Positions 46,401-54,593 of a stretch of 64,000 bases of DNA are shown here, one piece after another. Each line of letters starts with the position of its first letter. Positions within the stretch are counted from its first letter, which is position 1. The notes beneath the pieces are model-generated. The model saw only the letters and a list, made by a program, of their open reading frames with translations, had not been told where the DNA came from and ran no database searches. Made by a program: the position numbers and the translations under genes. Source of the DNA: Lysobacterales bacterium (lineage in GTDB: Bacteria; Pseudomonadota; Gammaproteobacteria; Xanthomonadales; Xanthomonadaceae); contig JADKCY010000002.1 of assembly GCA_016718605.1 (NCBI GenBank), positions 1,486,001 to 1,550,000 of the forward strand, written 5' to 3'.

Positions 46401-46765
46401 CTGCCATCGACGCTGACGGTGATGCTGCCGGTGGGCGGGCTGACCGTACCCACGGTGGCCAGGCTGACCGTCGCGGTGACGGTTTCGCCGGTCGTCGCGG
46501 TGGGGGCCGCACTGATTTCCAGCGTCGGAGTCTGCTTGGCAACGACCACGCTGCTGCTGGCCGTGGCGCTGGCGTCATCCACATCGCTGCCGTCACCGTT
46601 GTAGAGCGCGCTGACCGCAAAGGTGCCCGCGACGGTCGGAGTGACCGTGCAGCTGCCCGCGCTGGCGGTCAGGGCCACGTCATCGCAACCGGTCTGACCG
46701 CCATCGAGACTGACATCCACCGTACCGGTGTTGCCATTCAGGCCACCGCTGACGGTGAAGGGCAC
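43421..46765 (-). CDS. Giant Ig-repeat surface protein, C-terminal segment
   Basis: Third and last open frame of the giant gene spanning 43421-53197. It encodes about nine Ig-like repeats of 90-110 residues (Big-type; recurring SYSGDGNF, SYAGDANE, AYSGDANY, SYSGDADF near strand ends, each with two cysteines in the C-x-V…C-x-L pattern), then a DUF11-like domain (LDLVVRNDGPNLASGATVVL). Next comes INLFADGFEDVV, the GFE motif at 43759-43778, here not terminal but followed by a 110-residue beta domain ending LLIATLGAQ. The first ATG of this frame is only internal: the coding continues without a break from the middle segment across a one-base shift at the GGGG run 46939-46942. Surface adhesin by inference. 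Confidence 0.8.
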   Translation of the reverse strand: MPFTVSGGLNGNTGTVDVSLDGGQTGCDDVALTASAGSCTVTPTVAGTFAVSALYNGDGSDVDDASATASSSVVVAKQTPTLEISAAPTATTGETVTATVSLATVGTVSPPTGSITVSVDGSETGCTLGASGGTCDVSFVVTGNPRVITASYSGDGNFNPVSDTADVVVSSAASTVSIDGFTPASPLVGEPVSLAFTVSDGVAPHDGAISISIDPTPGLPASGDESTCASPVFDANTGLGSCALGSFANAGSYGVSVSYAGDANEQGDDASSTLVVAPASASLSLLSASNPSIVGNAVSFAATVSRIAPASGDAQGTVMVTAIGPAPALTEQSCTSAALVAGEAACSLTFSSVGSYSVSATYASSDGNTLDISVATGTLSQVVNVAPAQISIDNVLPASPLVGQPTTVSFTVSGGYGGNDGLVTISSVDGDSNPGPSCTGLAASAGTCSLTFSAAGTYTLSASYNAGGEDASDSAASDTLAGVVVQPAEGGLLVGLDDPTPDIGQSVLITASVNSVGGVTPTGSITVTRGGAPVCVITLPATTCSVSFDSLGSTPLDFAYSGDANYAATSTQVPLTVSPAATTLSITGVSASSVLAGQSSVVSYSLSGGYAGNTGTVVVTAVNGASTVTCSGSVADGQCTLTLPVRGSYAVSAVYNGDAADANDASSSASGPSVSVSRSPTVTVLTVSPASSGVFGDTVTLTAEVHRNAAGVGQPQGPVTFLVDGASIGEVELDPSGIAVFTTSTLPRGTRVLRAEYNLSNDYLQSFDEKSFVVTNKPVDLAIISLSPSPSDPDESVTATISIAAAAGYTGTPTGSVAISTGSGGPTCNISLPATTCTLSFAAPGSYTVTASYSGDADFEATSVSASHSVDPGVSDLVLSLAADYAAGSGVVGLDLVVRNDGPNLASGATVVLSPDAGYAGLAWTCSGFGGATCPASGSGVVNSAVSLPSGGRVEFSITGTLVSEPSTVDAEVSVPSQNIDPNLSNNVASVVLEINLFADGFEDVVRQAVSLKSSALGGWEGLTLDIAPLADAATTQRIATVLDGTLGQSTLMLQVRHAATGLQARLLTRVDASALWQIGTWQDLGKASLLSIDWQSAKLGQQDALLIATLGAQ

Positions 46766-49700
46766 GCTGATGACATCGCCATAGGTCGGGCTGGCCGGCG
46801 TGGTGGCCTCCAGCGTCAGCGTGGTGCTGACCCCGTTGACCGTTTGCGCCGTGCTGCCGCTGGCGACGCTGACATCGACGAAGTTGTTGTCGGTGTTGTC
46901 GTAGGTCGCCGTCAGCGTGTAGCTGCCTTGCGCGGCCAGGGGTCAGGTCGCAGCTCGCGCTGCTGCTGTTGCCGGCACCAGCCAGTGCGCCGGTGGTGCA
47001 GCTCTGTTCGGTCAGTGCCGGGGCGGGGCCGGTGGCGGTGATCGTCAGGGTGCCGCTCGGCGTGCCGTTGCCGGGTGCGCTGGTGGTCGCCGTGCCAGTA
47101 ATCGTGATCAGGTCACCCGCATTGCTCGGGTTGGCGTTGCTGAGCAGACTCAGGCTGACGCTGGCGGGTGCGACGACCAAGCTTGCGGTATCGCTGGCCG
47201 GACCCTCGTTGGCGTCCCCTGCGTAGTCGACACTGACCGTGTAGGTGCCCGCTGTGGCAATGCCGCTGGGCACACTGCAGCGACCGACACCGGTGTTGGC
47301 ATCGATGGCCAGATCATCGCAAACCAGGCTGGCATCAATGCTGACATCGACGGTGCCGTTGTGGGGCACCACGCCACCACTCACGGTGAAATCGATATCC
47401 AGTGCCTGACCGACGACCGGTGTCGCGGTGAGGGCATCGATGCTGAGTGTCGTGGGTGCCGTGACGATTTCGATCGTGTCGGTCGCATCGACGGCCGCAT
47501 TGAAGTTGTCATCGCCGGCATAGCTGGCGGTGAGCACGCGGGCCGGACCGACAGCGCTGAGGCTCATCTCGCATGAGGTCGCGGGCAGCACGATGCTGCA
47601 CCCACTCTCGCTGCCATCGGTGCTGATCACGATGCTGCCGCTGGGCGGGAAGGTGACCGTGCCGGTGGTGGCGAGGCTGGCGCTGACCGTGAAGGTGCTG
47701 CCGGCATCGGCGGTGATCGGCGCGTCGACACTCAAGGTCGGTGTCTGCTTGGCGACGGCAACGCTGTCGCTGTCGCTGGAGCCATCCTCATCGCTGTCGC
47801 CGCTGTAGGTCGCGGTCACGGCATAGGTCGCGACACTGGGCGGCAGGAAGTCGCAACTGCCTGCACCGCTGACCGGGTTCACCGCGGCAGCGGCACAGAC
47901 CACGCTGCCGTCGACACTCAGTTCCACCGTGCCGTCATGCGTGGTCAGGCCACCGCTGACCGCGAAGGGCAGGCTGACCGTCTCGCCATAGATCGGGCTG
48001 GCGGGCGTCGGCGTACCCAGGCTCAGGGCCGTCAAAACGCCGGTCACCGTCTGGCTGATGCTGCCCTCGCCAACCGTGAGGTCATTGAAGTTGCCGTCGG
48101 TGTTGTCGTAGGTCGCGCTCACCGTGTAGCTGCCTTTAAGTGGCAGGGTCAGGCTGCACGACGCACTGGCGCTGTTGCCACTGCCAGACAGGGCGGGCGT
48201 GGTGCAGCTCACCGTGGTCGGACCGACCGCCGTGATGGTCAGCGTCCCGGTGGGCGTGCCGACGGAGGGGGCGATACTGGTCGCCGTGCCGGTGAACGTC
48301 ACACTGTCGCCCGCCACGCTGGGCTCGGTCGCCGAAACGAGACCGAGGCTGACGCTGGCGGCACCGATGGTGTGCGGCTCGCTCGGATCGACGCTGGTGG
48401 CGAAGTCGGGATTGACCTTGAACACCGCCTTGAAGGCGCGGAAGGGCGCGGTGCCGCCGGAGTACAGACCGACCGGCAGGTTGCTCGGACCATTCAGGGT
48501 GATGGTGCCATCGGGGCCCAGGTTGGCGGTGCCATACGACACGCCGGTGTGATCGAAGAACTCGACCTCGCCCTGCGGAATCGCGCTGCTCGAGCCGGTC
48601 GACACGACCGTCGCGGTCAGCGTGAAGGGCTCACCGAACAGGGTCGGATCGGGATCGCTGACCAGGGTGGTCTGCGTCCCGGCGGAGGTGACGGTCTGGC
48701 TGACCGGCGACGAGCTCGACGGCAAGTCATTGCTGTCTCCCGCGTAGTCGGCACCGATGGTCCAGGTACCGCTGTGCAGCAGGGCGGTGGTGTCGGCGAC
48801 GCTGAAGGCGCAGCTACCAATACCGGTCGCCGCATCAATGCTGACCGGGCCGCAGGTGACCGTGGTCACCGGGCTGGCCAGGCTGGCGGTCAGGCTGACC
48901 GTTCCATCGTAGGTCTGATGTCCGCCATCGACATCGAAGGCGACGCTGACGGTCTGACCGACCACAATGGGTGCTGACAGAGTGCTGGTGATGGCGATGC
49001 TGCTGGTGGCGCGATCAATCGTGATGCCGTCGGCCGCCGACAGGCTCGGTGCGTAGTTGGCATCGCCGACGTATTGCGCGACCAGACTGACCGCTTGCGG
49101 TTCGTCGTAGCTCAGGCTGCAGGTCGTACCGACCGACAGATCGATGCTGCAGCGCGCGCTGCTGACATCGCAGACCGGGGCACTGGCCGGGCAGACATGC
49201 ACCAGACCGCTGATCGGCGTGGTGGCGGCGCCACCGACCGGTGTCACGGACACCGTCCAGGTGATCGCATCGCCCGCCTCGGCGTTGTCCGCTGGCGACG
49301 ACGCCAAGGTGATCGCGGTGCTGCGAGCGCTCACGCTCAGCGTGTCGCTGTCGCTGCTCGGCACATCGTCGGCGTCACCGGCATAGGCCACGCTGATCGG
49401 GTAGTCGCCAGCCAGTTGCAGGTCGGTGGCCGGAATCGTGCAGCTACCTGCGCCCGTGTTGGTGTCGAAGGTGACCGGCGCGCAGACCGAGGGGCCGCTG
49501 CCGTAGTCCACACTCACCGCACCGTCATAGGGCAGCACGCCGCCGCTGACCGTGAAGCTCAAGGTGACGGCATCACCGACCTGGGCCACGCCCGAGGCGG
49601 GCGCGTAGCCGGTGATCTCGGTGGTGGTGATGGCGCGGATGACGTCGTAGCTGATCGTGTTGCTGCTGCTGCCCGCCACGTTGAGCGCATCCGTGGGTGT

Positions 49701-52000
49701 GAAGGTCGCGGTGATCTCACGGGTACCGACGACCGAGAAGCTCAGATCGCAGGTCTGCGGGAAGCTCTCGCCGCCGATCAAGGTGACCGAGCACCCGGTG
49801 GTGTGCAGACCCGACACCGTGATCGTGCCTGCCAGCGGCGCGATGCCATTGGTCATCGACAGATTCAGACTGACCGTGACGACTTGCGCCGCATCGATCG
49901 GATCCACCGTATTGCCGCTCAGCACGAGTGCCGTGGTGGCCTGGCTGATGGCGTGGCTGATGGCGCTGGAGGTCGCACCGGCATCGGTGCTGTCCCCGGC
50001 GTAGTCGGCGACCAGGTCGTAGCTGCCGACACTGCCGTTGGGGGCGAGGAGGTCGCAGCTGCCCGTTCCACCGGTGGCGGCACCGGTGCAGGTGAAACTG
50101 CCCGGCGTGGTGGTGATCGTCACGCTGCCATCGAAACTGCCGTCACCGCCGCTCACCGTATAGGCCACCGTGTAGGCGGTGCCGTAGTAGTGCGGGGTGG
50201 GTGTGGTGCCGGTCACGCTGACGGTGACCGGGATGCCGACCACGTCCACCAGCTCGGTATCCGAGCTGGCACCACTGCCGGGAACTGGCTGTCCCCGGTG
50301 TAGGTGGCGGTCAGGGTCTTGCTGCCTTTGGTGGCAAAACTCAGATCGCAGCTTGCTGCGGGCAGGCTGATGGTGCAGCCCGCGGTGTTGTCACCGCTGA
50401 TGACGATGCTGCCGGTCGGCGTCCCGGCGCCGGGCGCGACGGCGGCCACATTGGCGCTGACGGTGACCGTTTGCAGCGCCTGCGGCGACGGCGGGCTCAC
50501 TCCACTGATCAACGTGGCGGTCGGCGACTTGGCGACGCTGTGTTCATCATCGTCATCGCTGCCGACGAAGTCGTCATTGGTCAGGAAGAAGGCGTAGTAG
50601 ATCTCCGAACCGGTGGTGCGCGGCGGTGCATCGAAGGACGCGATGCCGCTGCCGTCCAGCGCGACCGTGCCCAGCACATCGGAGTCACGGGTGAACTGCA
50701 CTAGGCCGCGCGGGGTAATGGTCGACGGCGCATCGGCGGTGACCACGGCGGTCAGGCGAATGCCCTCGCCGTAGATCGACGGATCGGTCGCGGAACTGAC
50801 ACCAGCGGTGCTGAGCAGCGTCGTGGTGGGTGCCGAGCTGACGGTCACCGGATCGGTCGCGGTCGGACCGGCGGCATGGAAATCGGTGGTGGCCAGATAG
50901 CTCACCGACAGCGTCTTGGCCAGCGAGGCTTTGGCCGCCGCGATGGCTTTGGGATCACCGCCCTGCATCGCGGTCAGCAACTGCGAGGTGTTATTGACGC
51001 CAGTGAAGTGCAGCGAGCACACATTGGTCAGATCCCAATCGATCGAACACCCGGTTCCTGCCTCACTCGTGCTCACCTGCAGATCGGGCGCCATGGTGCC
51101 ATCGCCCGTGACCGGGCCCAGCGCCGGTGCGACGGCATCGAGTGCCACCGTCACCGAAATGACCTCACCCGACACTACCGTGACATCCGATACCACCGGT
51201 GTGATCACCACATCGCCAGGCAACACGCTGAAGGCGAAGTCGGTGCTGGTGCTGATATCGTCGCTGTCATCACCGCTGTAGTCCGCAACCAGACGCGTGA
51301 CCGCGTCCCGAGGTTGCAGTACACCAGTGGCAATTGAGCATGAACCTGTTGCGACACCGCCCACGGGCGCACCAAGCGTCGCCACGCAGGAACCCATTGA
51401 CGTACCGCCCACAGTCAGTGCTCTGACTGTGGCGCTGCCAGTGGGATCACCAACACCCTGGCTTGCAACAGACACTGAGACATCGAAGCCCTCGTTGGTC
51501 AGCGAGCTTGCACCGGTCGTTGTTGACGAAATGCTTGTTGTGGTCGGAATGCGACCCACCTGAATGTTCTCGACCACGTTTGGTGCCGCGTTATAGCTGG
51601 CGTTTCCTGCTTGGCTGGCGGTCACCACACACTCGCCGGGGGCGACCATGGTGGCGGTGCTGCCGGACACTGTGCAGACCGATGGAGAAGAGCCAGCGAA
51701 GCTCACAGTCAAGCCGGAACTGGCTGTGGCAACCAGCGGGAAGGTCCCACCGGAGGAGAACACCTGAAGACCCGGATTCGGGAAGTTGATGGTCTGGTTG
51801 GCGCGGAATTGAACGCTGACCGTACAGGCGCCGGTGATGGAACCTGTGGTGTAGGTGGAGCCACTCAATGACCCACCGCATCCGCTGACCGTACCAATGG
51901 TGTTGTCCGCATTGGGCGTCACCGTGAAGCTGGTGGTATTGCCATGGGTCACCGTCGTGCTGGTCGGGCTGATGCTGCCACTGCCCGCCACGCTGGTGCT
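43780..52000 (-). repeat. Array of about 25-30 Ig-like coding repeats
   Basis: Coding repeats of about 300 bases recur through the giant gene, with conserved segments for SYxGDxN and CxVTLPATSC-type strands. They are divergent in sequence rather than identical, so the array is old; recombination between units and misassembly are both possible. The count is estimated by eye. Confidence 0.65.
46680..50249 (-). CDS. Giant Ig-repeat surface protein, middle segment
   Basis: Second open frame of the giant gene. It codes for about twelve Ig-like repeats (SYAGDDNF, VSVDYAGDANEG, SYDEPQAVSLVAQYVGDANY). Sense ends near 46940: after SASCDLT the frame turns into low-complexity His/Arg/Gln sequence, while the +1 frame continues naturally as LAAQGSYTLTATYDNTD into the C-terminal segment, so one extra base is present in the GGGG run. 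At its other end, the natural reading PGSGASSDTELVDVVGIPVT begins upstream of the first ATG (50249), joining the N-terminal segment across a missing base near 50280-50282. The two shifts cancel, so the outer segments are in the same frame. Confidence 0.75.
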   Translation of the reverse strand: MDVVGIPVTVSVTGTTPTPHYYGTAYTVAYTVSGGDGSFDGSVTITTTPGSFTCTGAATGGTGSCDLLAPNGSVGSYDLVADYAGDSTDAGATSSAISHAISQATTALVLSGNTVDPIDAAQVVTVSLNLSMTNGIAPLAGTITVSGLHTTGCSVTLIGGESFPQTCDLSFSVVGTREITATFTPTDALNVAGSSSNTISYDVIRAITTTEITGYAPASGVAQVGDAVTLSFTVSGGVLPYDGAVSVDYGSGPSVCAPVTFDTNTGAGSCTIPATDLQLAGDYPISVAYAGDADDVPSSDSDTLSVSARSTAITLASSPADNAEAGDAITWTVSVTPVGGAATTPISGLVHVCPASAPVCDVSSARCSIDLSVGTTCSLSYDEPQAVSLVAQYVGDANYAPSLSAADGITIDRATSSIAITSTLSAPIVVGQTVSVAFDVDGGHQTYDGTVSLTASLASPVTTVTCGPVSIDAATGIGSCAFSVADTTALLHSGTWTIGADYAGDSNDLPSSSSPVSQTVTSAGTQTTLVSDPDPTLFGEPFTLTATVVSTGSSSAIPQGEVEFFDHTGVSYGTANLGPDGTITLNGPSNLPVGLYSGGTAPFRAFKAVFKVNPDFATSVDPSEPHTIGAASVSLGLVSATEPSVAGDSVTFTGTATSIAPSVGTPTGTLTITAVGPTTVSCTTPALSGSGNSASASCSLTLPLKGSYTVSATYDNTDGNFNDLTVGEGSISQTVTGVLTALSLGTPTPASPIYGETVSLPFAVSGGLTTHDGTVELSVDGSVVCAAAAVNPVSGAGSCDFLPPSVATYAVTATYSGDSDEDGSSDSDSVAVAKQTPTLSVDAPITADAGSTFTVSASLATTGTVTFPPSGSIVISTDGSESGCSIVLPATSCEMSLSAVGPARVLTASYAGDDNFNAAVDATDTIEIVTAPTTLSIDALTATPVVGQALDIDFTVSGGVVPHNGTVDVSIDASLVCDDLAIDANTGVGRCSVPSGIATAGTYTVSVDYAGDANEGPASDTASLVVAPASVSLSLLSNANPSNAGDLITITGTATTSAPGNGTPSGTLTITATGPAPALTEQSCTTGALAGAGNSSSASCDLTPGRARQLHADGDLRQHRQQLRRCQRRQRQHGANGQRGQHHADAGGHHAGQPDLWRCHQRALHRQRWPEWQHRYGGCQSRWRSDRLR

Positions 52001-53197
52001 GACGGTGTAGGTGGCGGCTTGGAAGTTGAAACTGATGGCGCAATTGTCAGTAATGACACCGGTGGTGTAGGTGTTGCCTGACCACGAGCCGGCCGCACAC
52101 GTGCCTCCCACCGATGTGGACGGAACCCAGCCGACACCTCCGGTGAGATTGAAGCTTGCCGTACCTCCCGCTGCCACGCTGGTGGTGGGCGGGGTCACCG
52201 TGCCACTGCCAGACGCCACCGACGTGGTGATGGTCTTGAGGACGTTGGCTTCAAAGTCGTTGATACCCGCTGGGTCGATCAACATGTAGTACGTGGCAGA
52301 CTTGGTCTGGCCTGCGGGGATATCACCGAGGGGCACCATGATGGCCATCCGGTCATCCGACCCCCCATTCGTGGTGCCGGCGGCCTGCTCACCCGTCCAT
52401 TGCGAACCGTAGGGATCGGTACCTGACGAGCTTACGCGGCCTTTGGCCCCGATCTGTGTTGACAGGTAAACAAATGAATTTGCCGATCCGCAGCCGCTTG
52501 GCCGCTCCGCCTCAATGGCTGCGAAGCCATGTTCGGAAGGTGTTCGGCGAATCGTATTCAGGGTGTTGTAACTTCCGCAGACATCCAAGCCTTGGTCAGG
52601 ATCGAAGTCCCTCACATAGCGGACATCGGTCATGTTAGAGCCGCTCAAATTCTGGGCAGTTAACGTGATTTCGACGTATTTCTCGTTTTCCGGCAATGAA
52701 AACTGCTGCGTCAGTCGCAATGAGCCCAACGTGTGACGACTGGTCAAAAGTGCGTTGGAGCCGGATGTTGCGACCGTCGGATAACCACCATCCATGGACA
52801 ACCCCGAGCAGGTGCCCGTGAATGAACCGGTTGAACCTGTTGTGGAACACTCGCCCGTCGTTGGCGTACCACCGATCTTGTACCCGGCACCAAAAGCTTC
52901 ATACGGGGTGCCTGGCAAGAAAAAGTCTGCTGCGATCCCCGTGTTGACGAAGCCTAGACTTCCCCCATAGTCGGCACTGGGGTGATACCCACCGGGCGCG
53001 GCATCAGAGCTTCCAAATGCCCCCCCTGAGTTCATCCCCATCTCGATGTAGGTACCACCGATGAAGTAGCTGCTGCCATTGACATTGGCGCGTGGTGCGG
53101 CCAGGGCAGATGCAGCGCCGACAAGTAGCCCGATCGCTAACATTGCTGTCAGCCGGCAAGCGGTATGTCGCTCACAAACACGTTTATTTCTGCTCAT
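50213..53197 (-). CDS. Giant Ig-repeat surface protein, N-terminal segment
   Basis: First open frame of the giant gene, with ATG at 53197 after GAGGTG. The signal peptide is LTAMLAIGLLVGAASALA. Residues about 35-330 form a unique domain (SYFIGGTYIEMGMNSGGAFG … YYMLIDPAGINDFEANVLKT). Two InlB-B/Flg_new_2-like repeats follow (about 335-480: SGSGTVTPPTTSVAAGGTAS, GSGSISPTSTTVTHGNTTSF), then further Ig-like repeats (ADYSGDDSDD, SYLATTDFHA, ATYTGDSQFP). At SQFP the frame goes wrong (AVVPARIPSWWTW) because one base is missing near 50280-50282; the true continuation lies in the middle segment. The joined protein would have about 3,258 residues. Possible roles: adhesion or biofilm matrix, by analogy with large Ig-array proteins. 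Confidence 0.8.
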   Translation of the reverse strand: MSRNKRVCERHTACRLTAMLAIGLLVGAASALAAPRANVNGSSYFIGGTYIEMGMNSGGAFGSSDAAPGGYHPSADYGGSLGFVNTGIAADFFLPGTPYEAFGAGYKIGGTPTTGECSTTGSTGSFTGTCSGLSMDGGYPTVATSGSNALLTSRHTLGSLRLTQQFSLPENEKYVEITLTAQNLSGSNMTDVRYVRDFDPDQGLDVCGSYNTLNTIRRTPSEHGFAAIEAERPSGCGSANSFVYLSTQIGAKGRVSSSGTDPYGSQWTGEQAAGTTNGGSDDRMAIMVPLGDIPAGQTKSATYYMLIDPAGINDFEANVLKTITTSVASGSGTVTPPTTSVAAGGTASFNLTGGVGWVPSTSVGGTCAAGSWSGNTYTTGVITDNCAISFNFQAATYTVSTSVAGSGSISPTSTTVTHGNTTSFTVTPNADNTIGTVSGCGGSLSGSTYTTGSITGACTVSVQFRANQTINFPNPGLQVFSSGGTFPLVATASSGLTVSFAGSSPSVCTVSGSTATMVAPGECVVTASQAGNASYNAAPNVVENIQVGRIPTTTSISSTTTGASSLTNEGFDVSVSVASQGVGDPTGSATVRALTVGGTSMGSCVATLGAPVGGVATGSCSIATGVLQPRDAVTRLVADYSGDDSDDISTSTDFAFSVLPGDVVITPVVSDVTVVSGEVISVTVALDAVAPALGPVTGDGTMAPDLQVSTSEAGTGCSIDWDLTNVCSLHFTGVNNTSQLLTAMQGGDPKAIAAAKASLAKTLSVSYLATTDFHAAGPTATDPVTVSSAPTTTLLSTAGVSSATDPSIYGEGIRLTAVVTADAPSTITPRGLVQFTRDSDVLGTVALDGSGIASFDAPPRTTGSEIYYAFFLTNDDFVGSDDDDEHSVAKSPTATLISGVSPPSPQALQTVTVSANVAAVAPGAGTPTGSIVISGDNTAGCTISLPAASCDLSFATKGSKTLTATYTGDSQFPAVVPARIPSWWTWSASRSPSA

Positions 53198-53370
53198 AAG
53201 CTCTGCACCTCATAGGCAAATGTCAAAGGACTGGCATCCACAATCAGCCCGCGCACATCAACAAACGACTGAATCAAAATGCTTTTTGATGAAAGCCCTG
53301 CAGGCTTCACAATGTCGTCACAGCGTGTTGCAAGCCCTGCGCCAGACCTTCCTGGCGCTACACTGAGGAC

Positions 53371-54525
53371 ATGCTCCAATTGCCGCCCCTCGCCCTCTAT
53401 ATCCACATCCCCTGGTGCGTGCGCAAATGCCCGTACTGCGATTTCAATTCGCACGGCGCTTCGCAGGACTTGCCCGTTCAACGGTATGTCGATGCCTTGC
53501 TGGCTGATCTTGAGCAGGACTTGCCGCTGGTCTGGGGACGGCCGGTCAGCAGCATTTTCTTTGGCGGTGGCACGCCCAGTTTGTTTAGCGCGGAGGCTAT
53601 CGGCACGATTCTGCGCGGCGTCGCATCGCGCTTACCACTTCGTCCTGGGCTTGAGATCACGCTGGAAGCCAATCCGGGCACGACCGAGTTCGACCGCTTC
53701 GAAGCCTATCGCGAGGCGGGTGTGAATCGCCTGAGTTTTGGTGTGCAGAGTTTCGATGACGACTGTCTGACAAGGTTGGGCCGCATCCACGACAGCGCGC
53801 AGGCGGAACATGCCTTCCATTCCGCGCGCAATGCGGGTTTCGACAACATCAATCTCGATCTGATGTATGCGTTACCCGGTCAGAATCTGGCGATGGCGCT
53901 ATCGGACCTGCGACGGGCAGTGGCGCTGGCTCCGGAGCACCTCAGTCACTATCAGCTCACACTAGAGCCCAACACCCTGTTCGCTGCGCGACCGCCTGAA
54001 CAGCTTCCCGATGAGGATAGTGCGTGGGACATGCAGGAAGCCTGTCAGGAGACGCTTGCCGAGAACGGGTACACACAATACGAAGTGTCGGCGTATGCAC
54101 AACCCGAGCGTGGCTGCGCACACAACCTCAACTATTGGCGTTTTGGTGACTATCTCGGGATCGGCGCAGGCGCGCACGCAAAATTGACCCTACCGGCCAC
54201 GCAGCAAGTTCTTCGGCGCTGGAAGATCAAGCATCCGCAGGCCTATCTCGATCATGCGCATGGCGCGCAGCGCATCGGTGGCGACGAATACATCGCGCCG
54301 GATGCTCGGCCCTTTGAGTTTATGCTGAACGCGCTGCGTTTGAACGAGGGCGCTGACCTCGTCAGCTTTGAAGCACGCACGGGACTTGCTCGCGACGTGT
54401 TGCAGAGCGCGTTCTCGACGGCAGAGAAACGTGGCTGGCTGGAGATCAAGGGAAATCGCTTTCGAGCATCGGCCTTGGGGCAACGCTTTCTGAATGATCT
54501 AGTCGCGTTGTTCCTACCCAACTGA
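53371..54525 (+). CDS. hemW: Radical SAM haem chaperone HemW
   Basis: 384 residues. HemW inserts haem into target proteins and resembles oxygen-independent coproporphyrinogen oxidase but lacks that activity. The radical SAM cluster motif is IHIPWCVRKCPYCDFNSHG (CxxxCxxC; the fourth cysteine of true HemN, following C-x-C, is absent). Further landmarks: FFGGGTPSLF, LEANPGTTEFDRFEAYREAGVNRLSFGVQSF, LDLMYALPGQ, LSHYQLTLEPNT, YEVSAYAQPERGCAHNLNYW and GIGAGAHAK. The C-terminal HemW domain has FEFMLNALRLNEGA and RGWLEIKGNRFRASALGQRFLNDL. Full length, cytoplasmic. It stands alone: divergent from the giant Ig gene, convergent to the second Ig gene. Confidence 0.95.
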   Translation: MLQLPPLALYIHIPWCVRKCPYCDFNSHGASQDLPVQRYVDALLADLEQDLPLVWGRPVSSIFFGGGTPSLFSAEAIGTILRGVASRLPLRPGLEITLEANPGTTEFDRFEAYREAGVNRLSFGVQSFDDDCLTRLGRIHDSAQAEHAFHSARNAGFDNINLDLMYALPGQNLAMALSDLRRAVALAPEHLSHYQLTLEPNTLFAARPPEQLPDEDSAWDMQEACQETLAENGYTQYEVSAYAQPERGCAHNLNYWRFGDYLGIGAGAHAKLTLPATQQVLRRWKIKHPQAYLDHAHGAQRIGGDEYIAPDARPFEFMLNALRLNEGADLVSFEARTGLARDVLQSAFSTAEKRGWLEIKGNRFRASALGQRFLNDLVALFLPN

Positions 54526-54593
54526 TAGGGCCAACGACGCCAACCGCGCATGACGTGCGGGCAAGTGTGCAGGTCATGCCTTGCCATGGACGA

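Noticed and set aside
43460..50303. Long plus-strand open frames (up to 663 codons) antisense to the giant Ig gene
   Set aside because: Translations are Gly/Ala/Asp/Arg-rich with no fold, signal or family; they are the expected mirror of Ser/Thr/Val-rich high-GC coding repeats on the other strand.
43421..53197. Three separate Ig-repeat genes in tandem
   Set aside because: Only the first has a signal peptide and ribosome site, only the last has the C-terminal region, and sense reading passes smoothly between frames at single G runs.
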